Notes under the pieces: model-generated
What the model was told of the DNA's origin: nothing
The model's input: the letters and a program-made list of their open reading frames with translations, nothing else
Database searches by the model: none
Assembly (NCBI GenBank): GCA_921293015.1
Contig: OV121088.1
Span: forward strand, 37,386,836 to 37,450,835
Reading direction: 5' to 3'
DNA from: Phorcus lineatus
Lineage: Eukaryota > Mollusca > Gastropoda > Trochida > Trochidae
DNA length: 64,000 nucleotides
Program-made: the position numbers and the translations under genes
Shown: positions 47,128 through 59,356 of the stretch, in pieces
Position numbering within the stretch: the stretch's first letter is position 1
Layout of the letters: each line of letters begins with the position of its first letter

Positions 47128-47341
47128 GAAAGTGCCTTAGGGCTAAAAGAAAAGATGAAATACAGATCAAGCGAGAACGTAAACAAAAATCAGCTGACCC
47201 CTGCCGTTGCTAGGGGCATGAACTGCGCAAACTTTTCGCGCAGTTCTAATAATGGCGGCGTTCTAAAAATGTATCCGGTATTCTGTAGTCTTTCCGTATG
47301 TAATTGCACTGATTAAGATAAAAATAGAGCCATGGGCTCTG
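47128..47341. other. short stretch with hairpins, right flank of LTR element
   Basis: Contains a perfect 9-bp stem, GAACTGCGC ... GCGCAGTTC, at 47220-47246, and AGAGCCATGGGCTCT at 47327-47341. A basic open frame runs to a stop near 47212 with no recognised domain. Confidence 0.4.
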
Positions 47342-48385
47342 TAGCTCATCAGACTTTTGATAGAAATAGGTGGTGTGGTTTAGACCATGGGGTCATGGGC
47401 AGTGTAGGAAAGATAGCCTGTCCCAACGTCCGAGTTATTCACAATCAAAAAAAAAGGCCCATTGCCCATTTGGGGTCAAGAGGTCACCAAACCTTCAATT
47501 CAGAATCCCCATTGTCCAAGGAGTCTACACACAACTATTAAGTTATGAAGACCTTTTGGAACTGGAGAAGAAGATGAAAGTAGGATTTTAAGGTTTTGAC
47601 CCCTGTGACCCCATTTGGGGTCAAGTGGTCACCAAACCTACAATTTAGAATCCCCAGTGTCCAAGGAGTCTTCACACAAGTTTTCAGCTCTCTAGACCTT
47701 TTGGAACTAGGTAAAAAGATTAAATTAGGTTTTTTACATTTTGACCCCTGTGACCCCATCTAATGACATGGGGTCACCAAACCTACAATTTAGAATCCCC
47801 GTTGGCCAAGGAGTCTACACACACCTTTTCAGCTCTCTAGACCTATAGGAACTGGAGATGAAGATGAAATTAGGTTTTTCAGGTTTTGACCCCTGTGACC
47901 CCATTTGGGGTCACCAAACCTACAATTTAGAATCTCCAGTGCCCAAGGAGTCTACACACAACTATTTAGCTCTCTGGACCTTTTGGAACTGGAGAAGAAG
48001 ATGAAAATAGGTTTTTCATGTTTTGACCCCTGTGACCTCATTTGGGGTCATGGGGTCACAAAATCTACAATTAAGAATCTCCAGTGCCCAAGGAGTCTAC
48101 ACACAACGTTTCAGCTCTCTGGACCTTTTGGAACTGGAGAAGAAGATTAAAATAGATTTTTAAGTTTTTGACCCTTGTGACCCCATTTGGAGTCATGGGG
48201 TCACGAAATCTACAATTTAGAATCCCCATTTGCCAAGGAGTATGCACATAAAATTTCAGCTCTCTAGAGTCATTGGTTCTGGAGAAGAAGTCGAAAAAGT
48301 GAAAAGTTTACGGATGGTTGGACGGACGGATGGACGGACGCCGGACGCCTTGCCATGCCATAAGCCCATCGGACCTGATGAGCTA
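47342..48385. mobile_element. inverted-repeat element with a ~145-bp tandem-repeat core
   Basis: Bounded by TAGCTCATCAG (47342) and CTGATGAGCTA (48375-48385). The core, about 47455-48300, has near six monomers; anchors TTTTGACCC at 47594, 47739, 47884, 48021 and 48166 give a 145-bp period, one monomer being 137 bp. Past the array is a short GGACGGACGGATGGACGG minisatellite. Non-autonomous elements with a satellite-like core are known in bivalves (pearl elements, BIV160 satellite); whether this belongs to them is not established. Confidence 0.75.
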
Positions 48386-48773
48386 AAAATGAGAACTTAC
48401 CCCAATGTTTTGATGATTTCATTATAAAATGGATGAAGGTGAAGTGGAGGACTTGTATTGAGTTTATTACAAATGTGTATGTCATGGATAAAAAACAAGT
48501 GACATTCATAAGTATAACATTCCTGTTTGAAAACATACAGCCATATGCATTATGACATTGATGACAGAATACTCAATAAATATTTTCATATTACTCAGTT
48601 CTTTGTTATTTATGTGCATATAGTGCAGGTCATAAACACCATTCTTTCCAAGTTCTAATCACAAGTCACAAGGGTTGAAAAAGTACTAGTCACTTAAAGT
48701 GGTTGATGTCTGCAAACACACATTCAATTTCCATCCCTTTACAAATGCATGATCATCTGGCCTTTTAACATGA
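48386..48773. other. AT-rich spacer
   Basis: No recognisable coding or repeat structure. Confidence 0.5.
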
Positions 48774-49862
48774 TTAAGAAAATAGGGGTTTTCCTCTTTT
48801 AACCCTTTCACTCAAAATGTCTGGAATAACAGCAGACTTGTAGAACATTGTCAGCTTAAGAAGTACAGATTTCCATAATTTCTCATCAAAGAAAATTCTT
48901 TCCACAGAGTAACCCTTTAGTGTCCAGACAAAAAAGTCACACCACTTTCTTCTCGATATTGCCATTTGCCCCTGAACTTGGTAATAATATGGATGATTTC
49001 TTTTGAGATGTACACTGTCATTTTCAACTGTTCAAAAAAATCCTTTCTGTTGAGCTGCTTCTTTTGAGGTTAGTAACCTTGAAGCGTATGGGCATTTGAT
49101 TTCCAGTACACCACTATGTTCACTACAGTGAGGACAGTTAAGCAATGCATCGGGACGACTTCCAAGGTATGGCAGGTCTGGTCTGACAAGTAATCCACAT
49201 GAATGCACTTTCATTCCTGGGTGACTCTTTTGAATTATCTTCCTGTACACACGGCAAGCAGCAGGTTCATGCTGACGACCCCAACGTAACTCTTTACTGT
49301 CAAACTCTTTGTATCCCATGATGCGTTTAAGTGTGCAATCAGGTGGAGTTGTATCTTTCAACGTCCAAATAGGACCAAAATTTGAGCTAGTTAGTCTTCC
49401 ATATCTTGCATACTTCCAGTTTTCATTTTTATTTTGCCCCCTAGTTTTCTCCTCAATAACACGACACTGGTCTTCAGTAACTGTTAGCGAATTGAAGTAT
49501 CTATCAAAGGTACCTCTGCAGGTTTCACTTTCCAAATCTGAATTGTCCGTGTATGTGAAGTCCACTTTATGAAGTGGCTCCAACCTGTCAGTTTCATCAG
49601 GGATATTGTGTGAGCCATCTACAGCCAGCAACAAAGCAGCATGTGGTGCTGTGTCTTTTAATTTGGAAGCAAAATTTTTAATATCAATTGGCTTGACTTT
49701 GTCTAAGTTTCCAATTCTTTTTGACATCGTTTCACGGTCATCTACTTTGTGAGGGAGGTCACTCTCAGTTTCAACTTCAAGAGACTTGTACTTCTTAAAG
49801 ATTAGATTTTGAGACTTTTTTGGGCTTAACTGTCTTTTTCGTGGCTTGTTCCACGTGTTTGA
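48774..49862 (-). pseudogene. YqaJ-type (lambda-exonuclease fold) nuclease, C-terminal exon with one nonsense codon
   Basis: Open minus-strand frame from an AG acceptor (49864-49863) through SNTWNKPRKRQLSPKK to MSKRIGN (49727) and on to an in-frame TGA at 49034-49032; the same frame continues to a stop at 48774. Nuclease motifs: RLTSSNFG, WGRQHEPAA, the metal-binding Asp in LGSRPDAL, the ExK in GVLEIKCPY, and, past the stop, YYYQVQGQMA. These match the YqaJ viral-recombinase family, which in animals is found with SAP and SWIM domains in mobile-element-like genes. The N-terminal SAP/SWIM exons expected to the right are not seen. A single stop between ExK and the Gln motif breaks the enzyme. 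Confidence 0.85.
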
Positions 49863-49891
49863 CTCGCGGGAAATTTAAAGTTGAGTTAGAA

Positions 49892-50347
49892 ATGGCGATG
49901 ATCAAACCAACTTGGGGTAGGCTTTTCACAGAAAAAGAAAATAATTATCATGGCGCAGTTACATCTTTGGCAGCAGCAGAAGCGCTCATAAAAGACTACG
50001 AGCTTGCTATGCAATCACACTATGTTGTTGTGAGAGAAACGAGGAATTTTGGTCATTTTGGTATGTTTTCGAAAGCATTGAAATATTTTACACTCAACAA
50101 TGTCTTCTATAATATCCTCGTCATTCAAATTACTATTGTATGTATATATTTATGTATTTGTTTATTACATGTAGGTGAAAATGTTCCAGATTTATCAGGT
50201 GAACACACTGTGAAACTTGTAGATGACGGAAAAATAAGAAAAGGTACCAAAATCAAGAACAACGGTGTTCCTTTCATGTCAACAGGACTGAAGTTTATGG
50301 AGTGTCACCAGGGGTCCAGACGAAAACGATCAAAATTATTTGAAGAA
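49892..50347 (+). pseudogene. N-terminal exons of the Mutator-type transposase gene
   Basis: Exon 49892-50060 (ATG, GTATG donor) and exon 50175-50347 (TGTAG acceptor, GTATGT donor) join in phase and encode MAMIKPTWGRLFTEKEN... then NNGVPFMSTGLKFMECHQGS followed by a KRSK basic run. The GVPF...G.K..xCxxG pattern is the N-terminal region of animal MULE/SWIM proteins. Start is the first Met after the divergent YqaJ exon, 30 bp away. The exons that should follow, up to the first catalytic Asp, are not recognisable in the next 3 kb. Confidence 0.5.
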
Positions 50348-53300
50348 GTATGTTTTCCTAACAAAGCCACATAATTAAAGCATCACTTAATAGAAAAGTC
50401 CAGGTCAAGTTTTCACACATGATTACTCTAAATCTTCAATGCAGATATTAAGAATAAATGTATAAGAAAGTAAACCATATTCTAGCAGCCATAGTATTTA
50501 GACATACCTATTATCATTATTTCGTGCGAGTTCTTCATTGATATAGTTGAACATTCAGAGAAAAATGGAGAAAAACCATTTGTTTTTAAAACAAAATTTA
50601 TTCAAAGACATTTGAAGTCACAAAGGAAACACAAACTATCTTTTGAGACAGATAAAATAATTTTTATGAAAGTTAACATAACAGAACACACTTACACAAG
50701 GAAAGTTGCCCACGAATCTGAGAAAATTTATTAACAATACCATTGGCTTTTTAAATTATGTTAGTTCAATAAAAGGTACTCCAGGTGAAATAGATCATAC
50801 ATATTCTTAAGTTTCAGATGATGATGTTAAAGAAAGAAAACGGATAGAATCAAGTTATATAAAAAAATCAATCCATAACAGATGGTTGTTACGATGATAA
50901 ACAATGCTCACATTACAATCTACTTGATAGCTAGGTGATATGGGATTTAACGCTGCTTTCAACATTTTTTCACTTAAATCGCGGCTGCTTGTATTATTGC
51001 AGGGAGAACCACCATTCTTGATCCAAAGACAAACTCGCTAACCACTGCGCTATCCCAACTCAATTGATAGTGAGGGAAGCGTACACAAAATTGGTGATGG
51101 GTTAAAGTACTAAATAATAACAAGAGGAAGTAATCATAACATATCCTGCAAAATTGGTTGTCATTTTTCACAACATTTTCCTAGAAACAAAACAGAACAA
51201 GGGCAGTAACTGAAAAAATAACAATTTGGAATTAATGTTATCTAAAACTCTGTCTAGATATTAAAAGAGAATATTAACGACGTTCCGTTTAATAACATAT
51301 TTATGAAACGAGTGTGTGGTTTGGTATTTAACAAGCGAGTTCGATACCGATACCATTCACGAGATTCATTAATATGTAATTATACGGGACTGAGTTTAGT
51401 ACTTTATTTATTACTGGCTGAATTATATCAAACAAAAATCATGAAAATCGCCGGGATAGCCATTGTCGCTGCACCGCTAACATTGTGACGTCATGTGACG
51501 TCAATCAACACGCGATGTTAAATGTGTAATAACTTTGAAGATTTATTAAACGGCGGTATGTTCAACGAGAGAGTAATAAATAGAGGATATTATATGAGTG
51601 GCCATGACATACTATGTTTACGAAACTAGTGCCGAATATTAGTATTTCCCGAGCAAGAGCGAGGGATATACTGATATTAAGGCACGAGTGTCGTAAACAT
51701 AGTATGTCATGGACAGAAATATGATATTCTGTTTATTACCGAAGTCGAGAAATCAAAGAAACTAATCAGAATCAGCATCCAAGCATAGGCATAGGCGCAT
51801 TTGAAACACAACGTCATAGGCGAACTGTGACATCAAAGCATTGTTTTTTACGTGACGTCACAATGAAAAAGTGATATGTTGCCCTAGGGCATCGTATGAA
51901 AAATATGAACCCCGATATGATTGACCTCGTAGGTAATAAATACTCTTAGACCACATTAAAAAATTTATAATTCCATATAAAATATTTCAGAGAAAAAGGG
52001 CGATATAGTTGAATAACTACTGGAATAACTTTTAAAGTAATCCTATTTTTTATCCATGCAATATTTTTTTATGTCTTAGAATTAACGATTCCTAAATATT
52101 AATATGCTGAATTGTGCCATTTCACTCATGTTTGTGATCACCATCATATCCCCATTAATATTAATAATATTTCAAAATGTTATTTTCAAAAATCAACTTG
52201 CACGTTTTTCTGTATATCTATGATGAACTTGAAATTTAACAAGCCAAAAAATTTGAAATTCAACAAGCCCAAAAAAACAAACTATCTTTAATCAATGACT
52301 TATTACGATTTGTTTTCCCAAACACCTTTTTTTTAAAAAAGAATCGATATAACTTCTTGGAATCAGCATGTCATACCAATTTTGATCAAAATCAAATGAT
52401 CAGTTGAAAGTTCTTAACCAGCATGACTTGTGAAAACTTTGTAAAAGATAAACCAAAGAAATATTTCAAAAGTTGACAAAATGCAAAATTTACAAAAAAT
52501 ATTTTTACAGAAATTGGTGAACATGACACTGTTTTGACCAAAAATAGATTATTTTAGAAGTTGTGCGTCAGACAAGATTTTTCGCAACAGTTTTCTAAGA
52601 GATTATCCTTTTGTCAAATAATTTTTTTTTTTTACAGAAATATTTTAAAAATTGTTATTAATGTACATGACTGGCAAAACTATCAAAATTAGGTTAGTTC
52701 AAAAGTTACTCCATAAATCTTTTACAAAAGTCATAAGTTCAAATCAAACAAAAAATTCATAAATACTTAGAAGATATTATCAAAATAGCTAAGAAATACA
52801 CATCAGTAGATTTATCTGAATTTCCATGACAAATTTGGATTGAAATAAATCATTAGTGCACACTATATCATTTACAGACGTCCGTGAAAATCACCTTATG
52901 TAATACAGAGATACAGTTCAAAATATCGTAACAATTGTTCAAGTAAGAGTTAAACTTTGCCCAAGAACAGACTTGACATAGGATATATTAATTTCACAAG
53001 TAAATGGCATTGAAAAAAGATGGCATCATTCAAATTTTCTAAATTCCCACTTCTCACAAACGTAAAAATACACTTGTTATCGAATCTGCAAATGCCGAGG
53101 AGTGTACATACATGTTATGAATATATTGTTGAAAATTACAAATATTCCAACATGGTTTAAAAAGTTAGCCAGTAAAATATGCTAACATAAAAAAAAATTC
53201 GTTATATTCTTTGTATAAAACTGAACTGGATATCAATTTATGAATTTACCAATATACATACTAGTTGTGCTGGTGATGTATAATTTGATTACTGTTCTAC

Positions 53301-53409
53301 AAAAAAAGTGAATGAATGAGTTATTCTACGATGCCTTTTGGGCAATATTTCAGCCATTGGCGACATTTACAATAAAAAGGAAAGACATTAACTTTAATTT
53401 AATTTCCAG
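50348..53409. other. AT-rich intron/deleted region with one fold-back MITE
   Basis: No exon was recognised. 51602-51712 is a fold-back element: CCATGACATACTATGTTTAC pairs perfectly over 22 bp with 51691-51712, then imperfectly toward the centre. The surrounding 51470-51900 has several TGACGTCA palindromes. The region should hold the first two catalytic residues of the transposase if the gene were whole. Confidence 0.5.
51602..51712. repeat. fold-back hairpin repeat
   Basis: Two ~54-bp arms with a 22-bp perfect outer stem; likely a small fold-back MITE or the centre of a larger one. Confidence 0.7.
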
Positions 53410-54316
53410 ATGCCAAAATATACCTGTGTGACTTTCACCGAAAACAATCCTGGCAACCATAAGAATCAAGTGTTCAATGATGAAGAAGAAATCATGAAGA
53501 TCCTGAATGTACGCAAAAAAATCCATACTTTTATATCTTTAAGAAAGGTTTTCCAAATTATCCAATACATTATACAAAAAAGCATATTATCACTTTTGAT
53601 TACACTTCAAATTCATTCTAGTGATTTAGTCATTTTGTTAATATTGAATTGGACATTGATAGTAAGTAGCAAAAGTAAAATTTCACTTAAAGGATTGTTT
53701 TACATTTTTTCAGCCAGTTCATCTTAACTCCTGTCCGCATTTTTTAAATAACCGTCATTAGCATATCACATGACATATTTTCAAAGTGCCATGGCCCCTA
53801 CTTCTCAATTAGTAAATATTGTTTTAATTTTTTTGTCATCTTTTATGATATACTCATAATATTAAGTATTCTTCATCAGAGAGTAGCTGCTTCAATAACT
53901 GAGGAGGAATTTGAAAGAAAGATCTTAAGAACTCAAGAATCTGGACAGATCATCCACAGCTCAGAAAGTACCTTGATACCCATTGGCTTTGCAATGAAAA
54001 ATACAAGGTATTTTCTTTTTTCATCTAAAGACATTTACAATTAAATAAACCCTAGCTGTTTATCCCTGTTAAATTTATAGCGAAAACATCTCACTTGTAG
54101 CAATTACAGGTTAATGTTTTTATTCATTGCATACATATTTATGTTTCAGAAATGGGTGTGTGCTTTCCGGGTCGATGGCATGACTGTCAATACGACAAAC
54201 GGCACAGAGGCCATGAACAAGATATTCAAGTACGACTACGTAAAGCCACAGAAGTCAACTACACTGACAGAATTAGTTCTAATTCTAATTCAATTTCTGA
54301 AAGATCAGAAGCGCAA
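53410..54316 (+). pseudogene. Mutator-like transposase (MULE) core exons, frameshifted
   Basis: Exon 53410-53508 reads AKIYLCDFHRKQSWQP, the C-x2-H helix motif of MULE transposases, then needs a frame change to HKNQVFNDEEEIMKIL. Exon 53880-54007 reads RVAASITEEEFER, then in a shifted frame RIWTDHPQLRKYLDTHWL. Exon 54150-54316 reads KWVCAFRVDGMTVNTTNGTE, with the third catalytic residue as Glu in GTEAMNKIFK. Borders are AG/GT. Two frameshifts and the lack of the first catalytic Asp residues make a functional transposase unlikely. Confidence 0.78.
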
Positions 54317-54543
54317 GTAAGTTTTAGTACCTCTTTGCATTCATTTTATCCTACTTACTGATGTATAAGGTACAATTTAGATGTTTTAATAATTCAAACC
54401 CAACAACTGTATAACCACCAAAAATTAAACACTTCTGCAAACACTAAATGCTAACTGTTATGCCATTCAATGCCTCAATACTGAAAACCCTTTTCTGCAA
54501 CAGTTATACTTACTTCATACTTACAAAAGTTTATCTCAAACAG

Positions 54544-55250
54544 ATACATTGATGCAAACGTCAAGTCATCTGTGGGTTGGCGAAAGCAAGGACCAGGAGT
54601 GCCGGATATGGCTGCACACAAGCCACACCATCTCAAACATCTGTTTAGGGATATTGATACTGCAGCTACATCTATCACCAAGGATGCCCTCCAACAAGTA
54701 GGGGAGCAGCAGTTTATTGTGAGGTCCTCTTCATTTGGAAACGCTACTTATGAGGTGGACCTCACTGTTCCCAAATGCTCCTGCAGGCATTTTGCTAGGA
54801 CGAGATCCCTATGTAAACACTTTGGAGCAGTGTTTAAATACAAGGCATTTTCCTGGAACAGCTTGCCAGACTTGTACAAAAATCACCCCATATTTACCAT
54901 CGACTATGGGTGTGTTGAGGGGATCAGCTGTGCTGATGAACCAGTAACGTCAGATATCAGTGTCCAAAGCTGGCCAAAGGGTACCTGCAAACGGATTGAA
55001 AAGAAAAGTAAAGGGAAGTCATTTTCAACTTGTCAACAACAATTCAGAGAAAAATTGACAATTTTGCTTAATTTGAGCTATCTCTGCAAAGACAATGAAA
55101 CTCTTGAGAAATCTACAAAGACTCTAAGCGACTTGATCGGCAACATTGAACTTTGTTGTAAAAGGAATGTTCTAATCCTTGAAAACGATGAGGGAAAATC
55201 TCAAGGAAAAAAAGAATGTCTTCGAAAAAGAAAAAAATTCAAGAGTCGAA
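54544..55250 (+). CDS. SWIM zinc-finger exon of the MULE/OTU gene
   Basis: Joins in phase to the preceding exon (K/YIDANVKSS) and is open for 235 codons to a GTAAGA donor. It contains FIVRSSSFGNATYEVDL then the SWIM finger CSCRHFARTRSLCKHFGAVF (CxCx8CxH), which follows the catalytic core in Mutator transposases and binds DNA or protein. The C-terminal third is Lys/Ser-rich and ends KKFKSR, a possible nuclear localisation stretch. No break within this exon. Confidence 0.82.
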
Positions 55251-55461
55251 GTAAGACCTGTAACACACCAGCAAAACGTTTCTTTTCCTAAATTTTATGA
55301 GATTTTCTTTTCCAGTTTTATATAATCTAAACTTAAGACAAAGAAACATGTGTAACTAGTTGGTAAACGTTTAAAAACCAGAAAAATAAAAACTTGATGT
55401 ATCAAATAATCGAAGGCAACGAGTGCACATTTCTAAAACTTTTTTTCTTTTCACTTTTTAG

Positions 55462-56465
55462 GAAGAAGCCAAAACACCCTGGAAAAAGGTAAATTAATAA
55501 ACCACAAGTAACGCTTAAAAGAATCTTCACCTTTGCACATCTGTATCATCATCCAACATGAAAGAAACTTTAATGAGAAAGAAATACAATTTCTCGTATG
55601 AATATTCTTATTCCATAAATAAATACATACGAAGGTAAGACTTGTGAAACCAAACTTCAGTTAAGAAAAACATCGATGGCATTAATTTTTTTATCATTCA
55701 CTTTCCAGAAGTAGTTGAAGAAGAATGCATTGACATGCAGATTACAATTTCGGATGAAGACGAAAGTAGGTTATATCAAAATTTGATGTCATGTTTTTGA
55801 AACATCATAAAACTGTAATATTGTTTACTATTACCAAGTACTTATAAACCTTTTAGCATCTAATGAACAGATCAAATTATTTAAGCTTCAAGCGCCTTAA
55901 TTAACGAGATTTATAACAGGTGAGCAAAGCCACGAATATCTAAGGCTTAATTTCAGTTGAAATGTTACAATGCTCACATGGGCAAAATCGAAAGTAAGCC
56001 CTGGGCGTAAATACGAGCATTCCTGGTAGCGGGATGTCATATCATTGTACTGAACTTTTTATTTCACATCTTCAGACCTTCATGACGAGACGGATTCATG
56101 CGCAAAAAACACAACAATGGAAGATGGTGGTAATTTCTTTTTGAAACCTGTATCAATGTTTAAATAAGCAAATTCTGTACAGAGGACTTGATATTGACAT
56201 TCAAACCACAGATCAATGGAATCTGAACTAAACTTCTCAATAGAAAAAATTACAAATAAAGAGTTATATAAAAATGGGAGCTTTCTGCTTTCAGATGATT
56301 GTGGAGAAGAAAGGCCCTGGTAGGATATTTTTGAATTTCGTCAGTCAATATCAAATAATAAAAACTTATCTTCAGAACTATGACTATCCTAATTCGATAA
56401 TATTTTTCAACTTTCAGATCATCATACTGAAACAGATAGTCTTGAAACATCAATAGAAGAAAATG
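55462..56465 (+). CDS. acidic micro-exons linking SWIM and OTU parts
   Basis: Small exons 55462-55488, 55709-55765, 56076-56129 and 56418-56465 all have AG/GT borders and matching phase. They encode an acidic linker (EVVEEECIDMQI, NLHDETDSCAKN, DHHTETDSLETS). The last two exons and the starts of their following introns (GTAATTTC) resemble one another, pointing to tandem duplication of an exon. A fifth candidate at 56295-56319 would create a stop when joined and is left out. Confidence 0.55.
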
Positions 56466-57145
56466 GTAATTTCTTGTCAAAATGCTGTGTCTAAATGAAA
56501 TTATGTGCAAATGATGCAATGGGATGTTAACTTTTAATGTAACCTAATCATCTTACCTGCATTTGCCAAGTTCAATTAGGGTAAACATTTAAGCTAACTT
56601 ATTTATTTTATTTAGTAACTTAAAATTCATGAAATCTATGTTGAATTTGATTGATTTCATATATGTCCAACCCATAATGTAGATGACATTAAATCATGTT
56701 AGTTATGCAACAGGTGTTTATTTAAGATAATTTTTCCTCGTTAGAGAGTATAAACAAAACTATTTCAAAAAATCATTTTTTATGTGTTAAGCTACTGAAA
56801 GGTATAAATTTAGATTCTAATGATTCATGTTGACAATTTTTTACCATCACATTTTAACTATAGAGTGCAGAAGATGTGAATGGCACAGTAAACAAAATTT
56901 CAAAATCTATTTTAAAATCCTTGCTCTGGTTAAAAATCTGTAACAATCAGGACATTTTTCAAAACCTTTAATTACTTAATCATCAATTAAAAGGTAAATC
57001 AGTACATTTAAGCCTGCATTTTAATATTTTTTAATATTCTGGAGGTTGCTTATTTATTTTGATGTAAAGTTAACCATTTCTGAGGAGTTTGATTCACACC
57101 TTTTAGCAAAAAGCATAAACTGACCTTTATTTCCCTTTGTACCAG

Positions 57146-57870
57146 ACATACGAGTTGCTGTCTTGGAGTCCTTGACAGCTGCTTCAGGGATTCATCATCA
57201 ACAACAAAGACTTGCAATGGTTGTTCAGGCAGCTGGGATGAGATTCAGAGATGAAACACCAGGCGATGGCAATTGTTTTTTTCATGCAATCATTGATCAG
57301 ATGGAACGGCTAGGTAAACAACTGCCTGGTGATCATCACAAACTGCGCAAGGACGTGTGCTCTTTCCTGAAAGAACACCCATACAATGTATGATTTTCTT
57401 GTCAATGATCCCCACCATACCATCATTATGTTGTTTAATATAATCGATAAGACAATTAGTACTTGATAATAACACCAGTTTATGGTAAAATGAGAAAATG
57501 AAGTTAACAAAAACACAACTAATCACTAACAAAAAAATTGTTTATTAATGATGAAGTATATTTATATTAAAGGAGAAAGGAGAACTACTTGCAAATTTTG
57601 TCTCGGAACCATGGGAAGAATACTTGAAGAAAATGTCATCTCCAGGCACTTATGTTGACGAATTGGTAGTGAGGACATCAGCCAAGGTCTTGAATGTGCC
57701 CTTAACCATATTCACAAGCTCCCAGGATGGAATGGATTCGGACACTCCACCCATCATCATTCCTGGAGAAGGTCCTCCATTGTTACTTGGACACTACCAC
57801 GAATACCACTACCAGTCCCTTGAAGCAAAGTCGAGAAGGAAAACTGTCTCCTGTAAACATCACAGTAAAA
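57146..57870 (+). pseudogene. OTU-type cysteine protease exons (left copy), splice donor lost
   Basis: Exon 57146-57387 contains the nucleophile motif PGDGNCFFHAIIDQM (Asp-x2-Cys of OTU deubiquitinases). Exon 57573-57870 joins in phase 0 and ends with the catalytic His region LLLGHYHEYHYQSLE. The two exons span a whole small OTU domain. At the end of exon 2 this copy reads CAGTAAAATTTAATTC, while the inverted copy has CAGTAAAAGGTAATTC, so the donor GT is lost here. OTU enzymes remove ubiquitin; a fusion to a transposase could protect it or act on host proteins (inference). Confidence 0.85.
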
Positions 57871-59356
57871 TTTAATTCAATAACTAGTATTAAGCAAAAA
57901 TCTTATCTAAATTGTGAAAGATATGATAAATTCCTCATATAAGATTTTTGCCTTAACAGGATGGAGAGGACAATTTACAATGACAAATTTATCCTACTTA
58001 TCTTAATCATACAATGAACTATATTCTTACAATGATACTTATAAACGCATGTTTATTTTTTCAGAACAGGGGTAATGGCCATTGAATCCAGGCAGCAGCA
58101 AACAGGTAAAGGCAGAATCTGTATTTGAAATGACATTAACAAATCTATTTTAACTAACTAATGACACTTGTTTAAGTTCCTTTACAAATATCAAGGAATG
58201 TTAGAGTGTGTAATTGTTTTCATACTATAGTGTAACAATTCTCATGTAATGTTATTCATTTGAACATGATTTTCTTTAAGTAAACAAAGACACATTGCCA
58301 ACCAAATACAAAAGGAATTTGGGGAAACACCTGCAAAAATTCAAAATGGTGAAAGAGAAATTGTGATACCCCAAAATCAACTACGTCAAGCAGTAAGTTT
58401 CTAAATGCTACCTGAAGCTTACTTTTGTAAACAATATGACATTATTTCATTATCATCATGTTTTATAATTGTTTGGTTGTTCTTAATAATAAATTCTCTT
58501 AATTGATAATTTTCTTATTTCACTACTGAAAAGATAATACAATGAACACCCATGCAAATAAAGTAGGTATAGAAACATGTTATGTTTTTAAATAAACAGT
58601 TTTGTTAACAAGGGTAAGCATCATTTTCCAAGAGTGATTTGAAATTGAACCACAGCATATCATCATTTTAACAACCATTTAGCTAGATAAAAATAATTTC
58701 TTTAGATATAAAGAAGTTGAAGGTTTCATGATTCACTTTAAAAACAAAAAAATTTAAACAATCTTGAATTTTTTCAACAAACTCCATTTCACTATGGTTT
58801 TAAAAATTTCATGATGTATGATAAAGGAACAATGAAAATTTCAATGTCAGAATTATTTTCAGATATCATCAGTTATTGAACACGACCTGAATGCCCTTCT
58901 AGCATTTCCAAGAGAAACAGAACCAGAAAATTGCCCTGATGAATTCAAACGACATTTGGATTTTTGTAAAGGCAAGAAAATAGATCATGACGAAAAGCTG
59001 TTCTACTTTGATGAAGTGGTAAGTATACTTTTATCCATGAAAGCTTAATTCTTAATCTTAATTTAACAGTTAAATTAGCAAATGAAAAAAAATGTGCTGG
59101 ATAACCAATGCTTTTAAGAAAGTTTTACTTATTTCACAAAGGTTTTATGTTATCTGTGTTAAGAAAAAAAGTAATTACGTTTCGAAGTTTCTCATAGTTT
59201 CTTACAACTATGAAGTTTGAGTGATCATTTAAAACTAGGCTTTCCAATACTAGGCAAACAGCAAAATTCCTTCACAAATCTACCCATTCAATTTCAATTC
59301 ATAAATCATTGAACATAAATCTAGTATGACCCATCTGCTTTGTATGTACTAGATTT
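57337..59356 (+). repeat. large inverted duplication, left arm
   Basis: 2020 bp that pair with 61980-64000 in reverse complement at well above 99% identity. Visible differences are a GG/TT pair at 57871, one deleted A at about 58284, and single substitutions near 58556 and 58892. The boundary at 59356/59357 is abrupt, inside the intron after exon 58863-59018. Confidence 0.97.

Noticed and set aside
56295-56319. 25-bp exon between the acidic micro-exons
   Set aside because: Has AG/GT borders but would create a TGA when joined to the next exon; skipping it keeps all phases.
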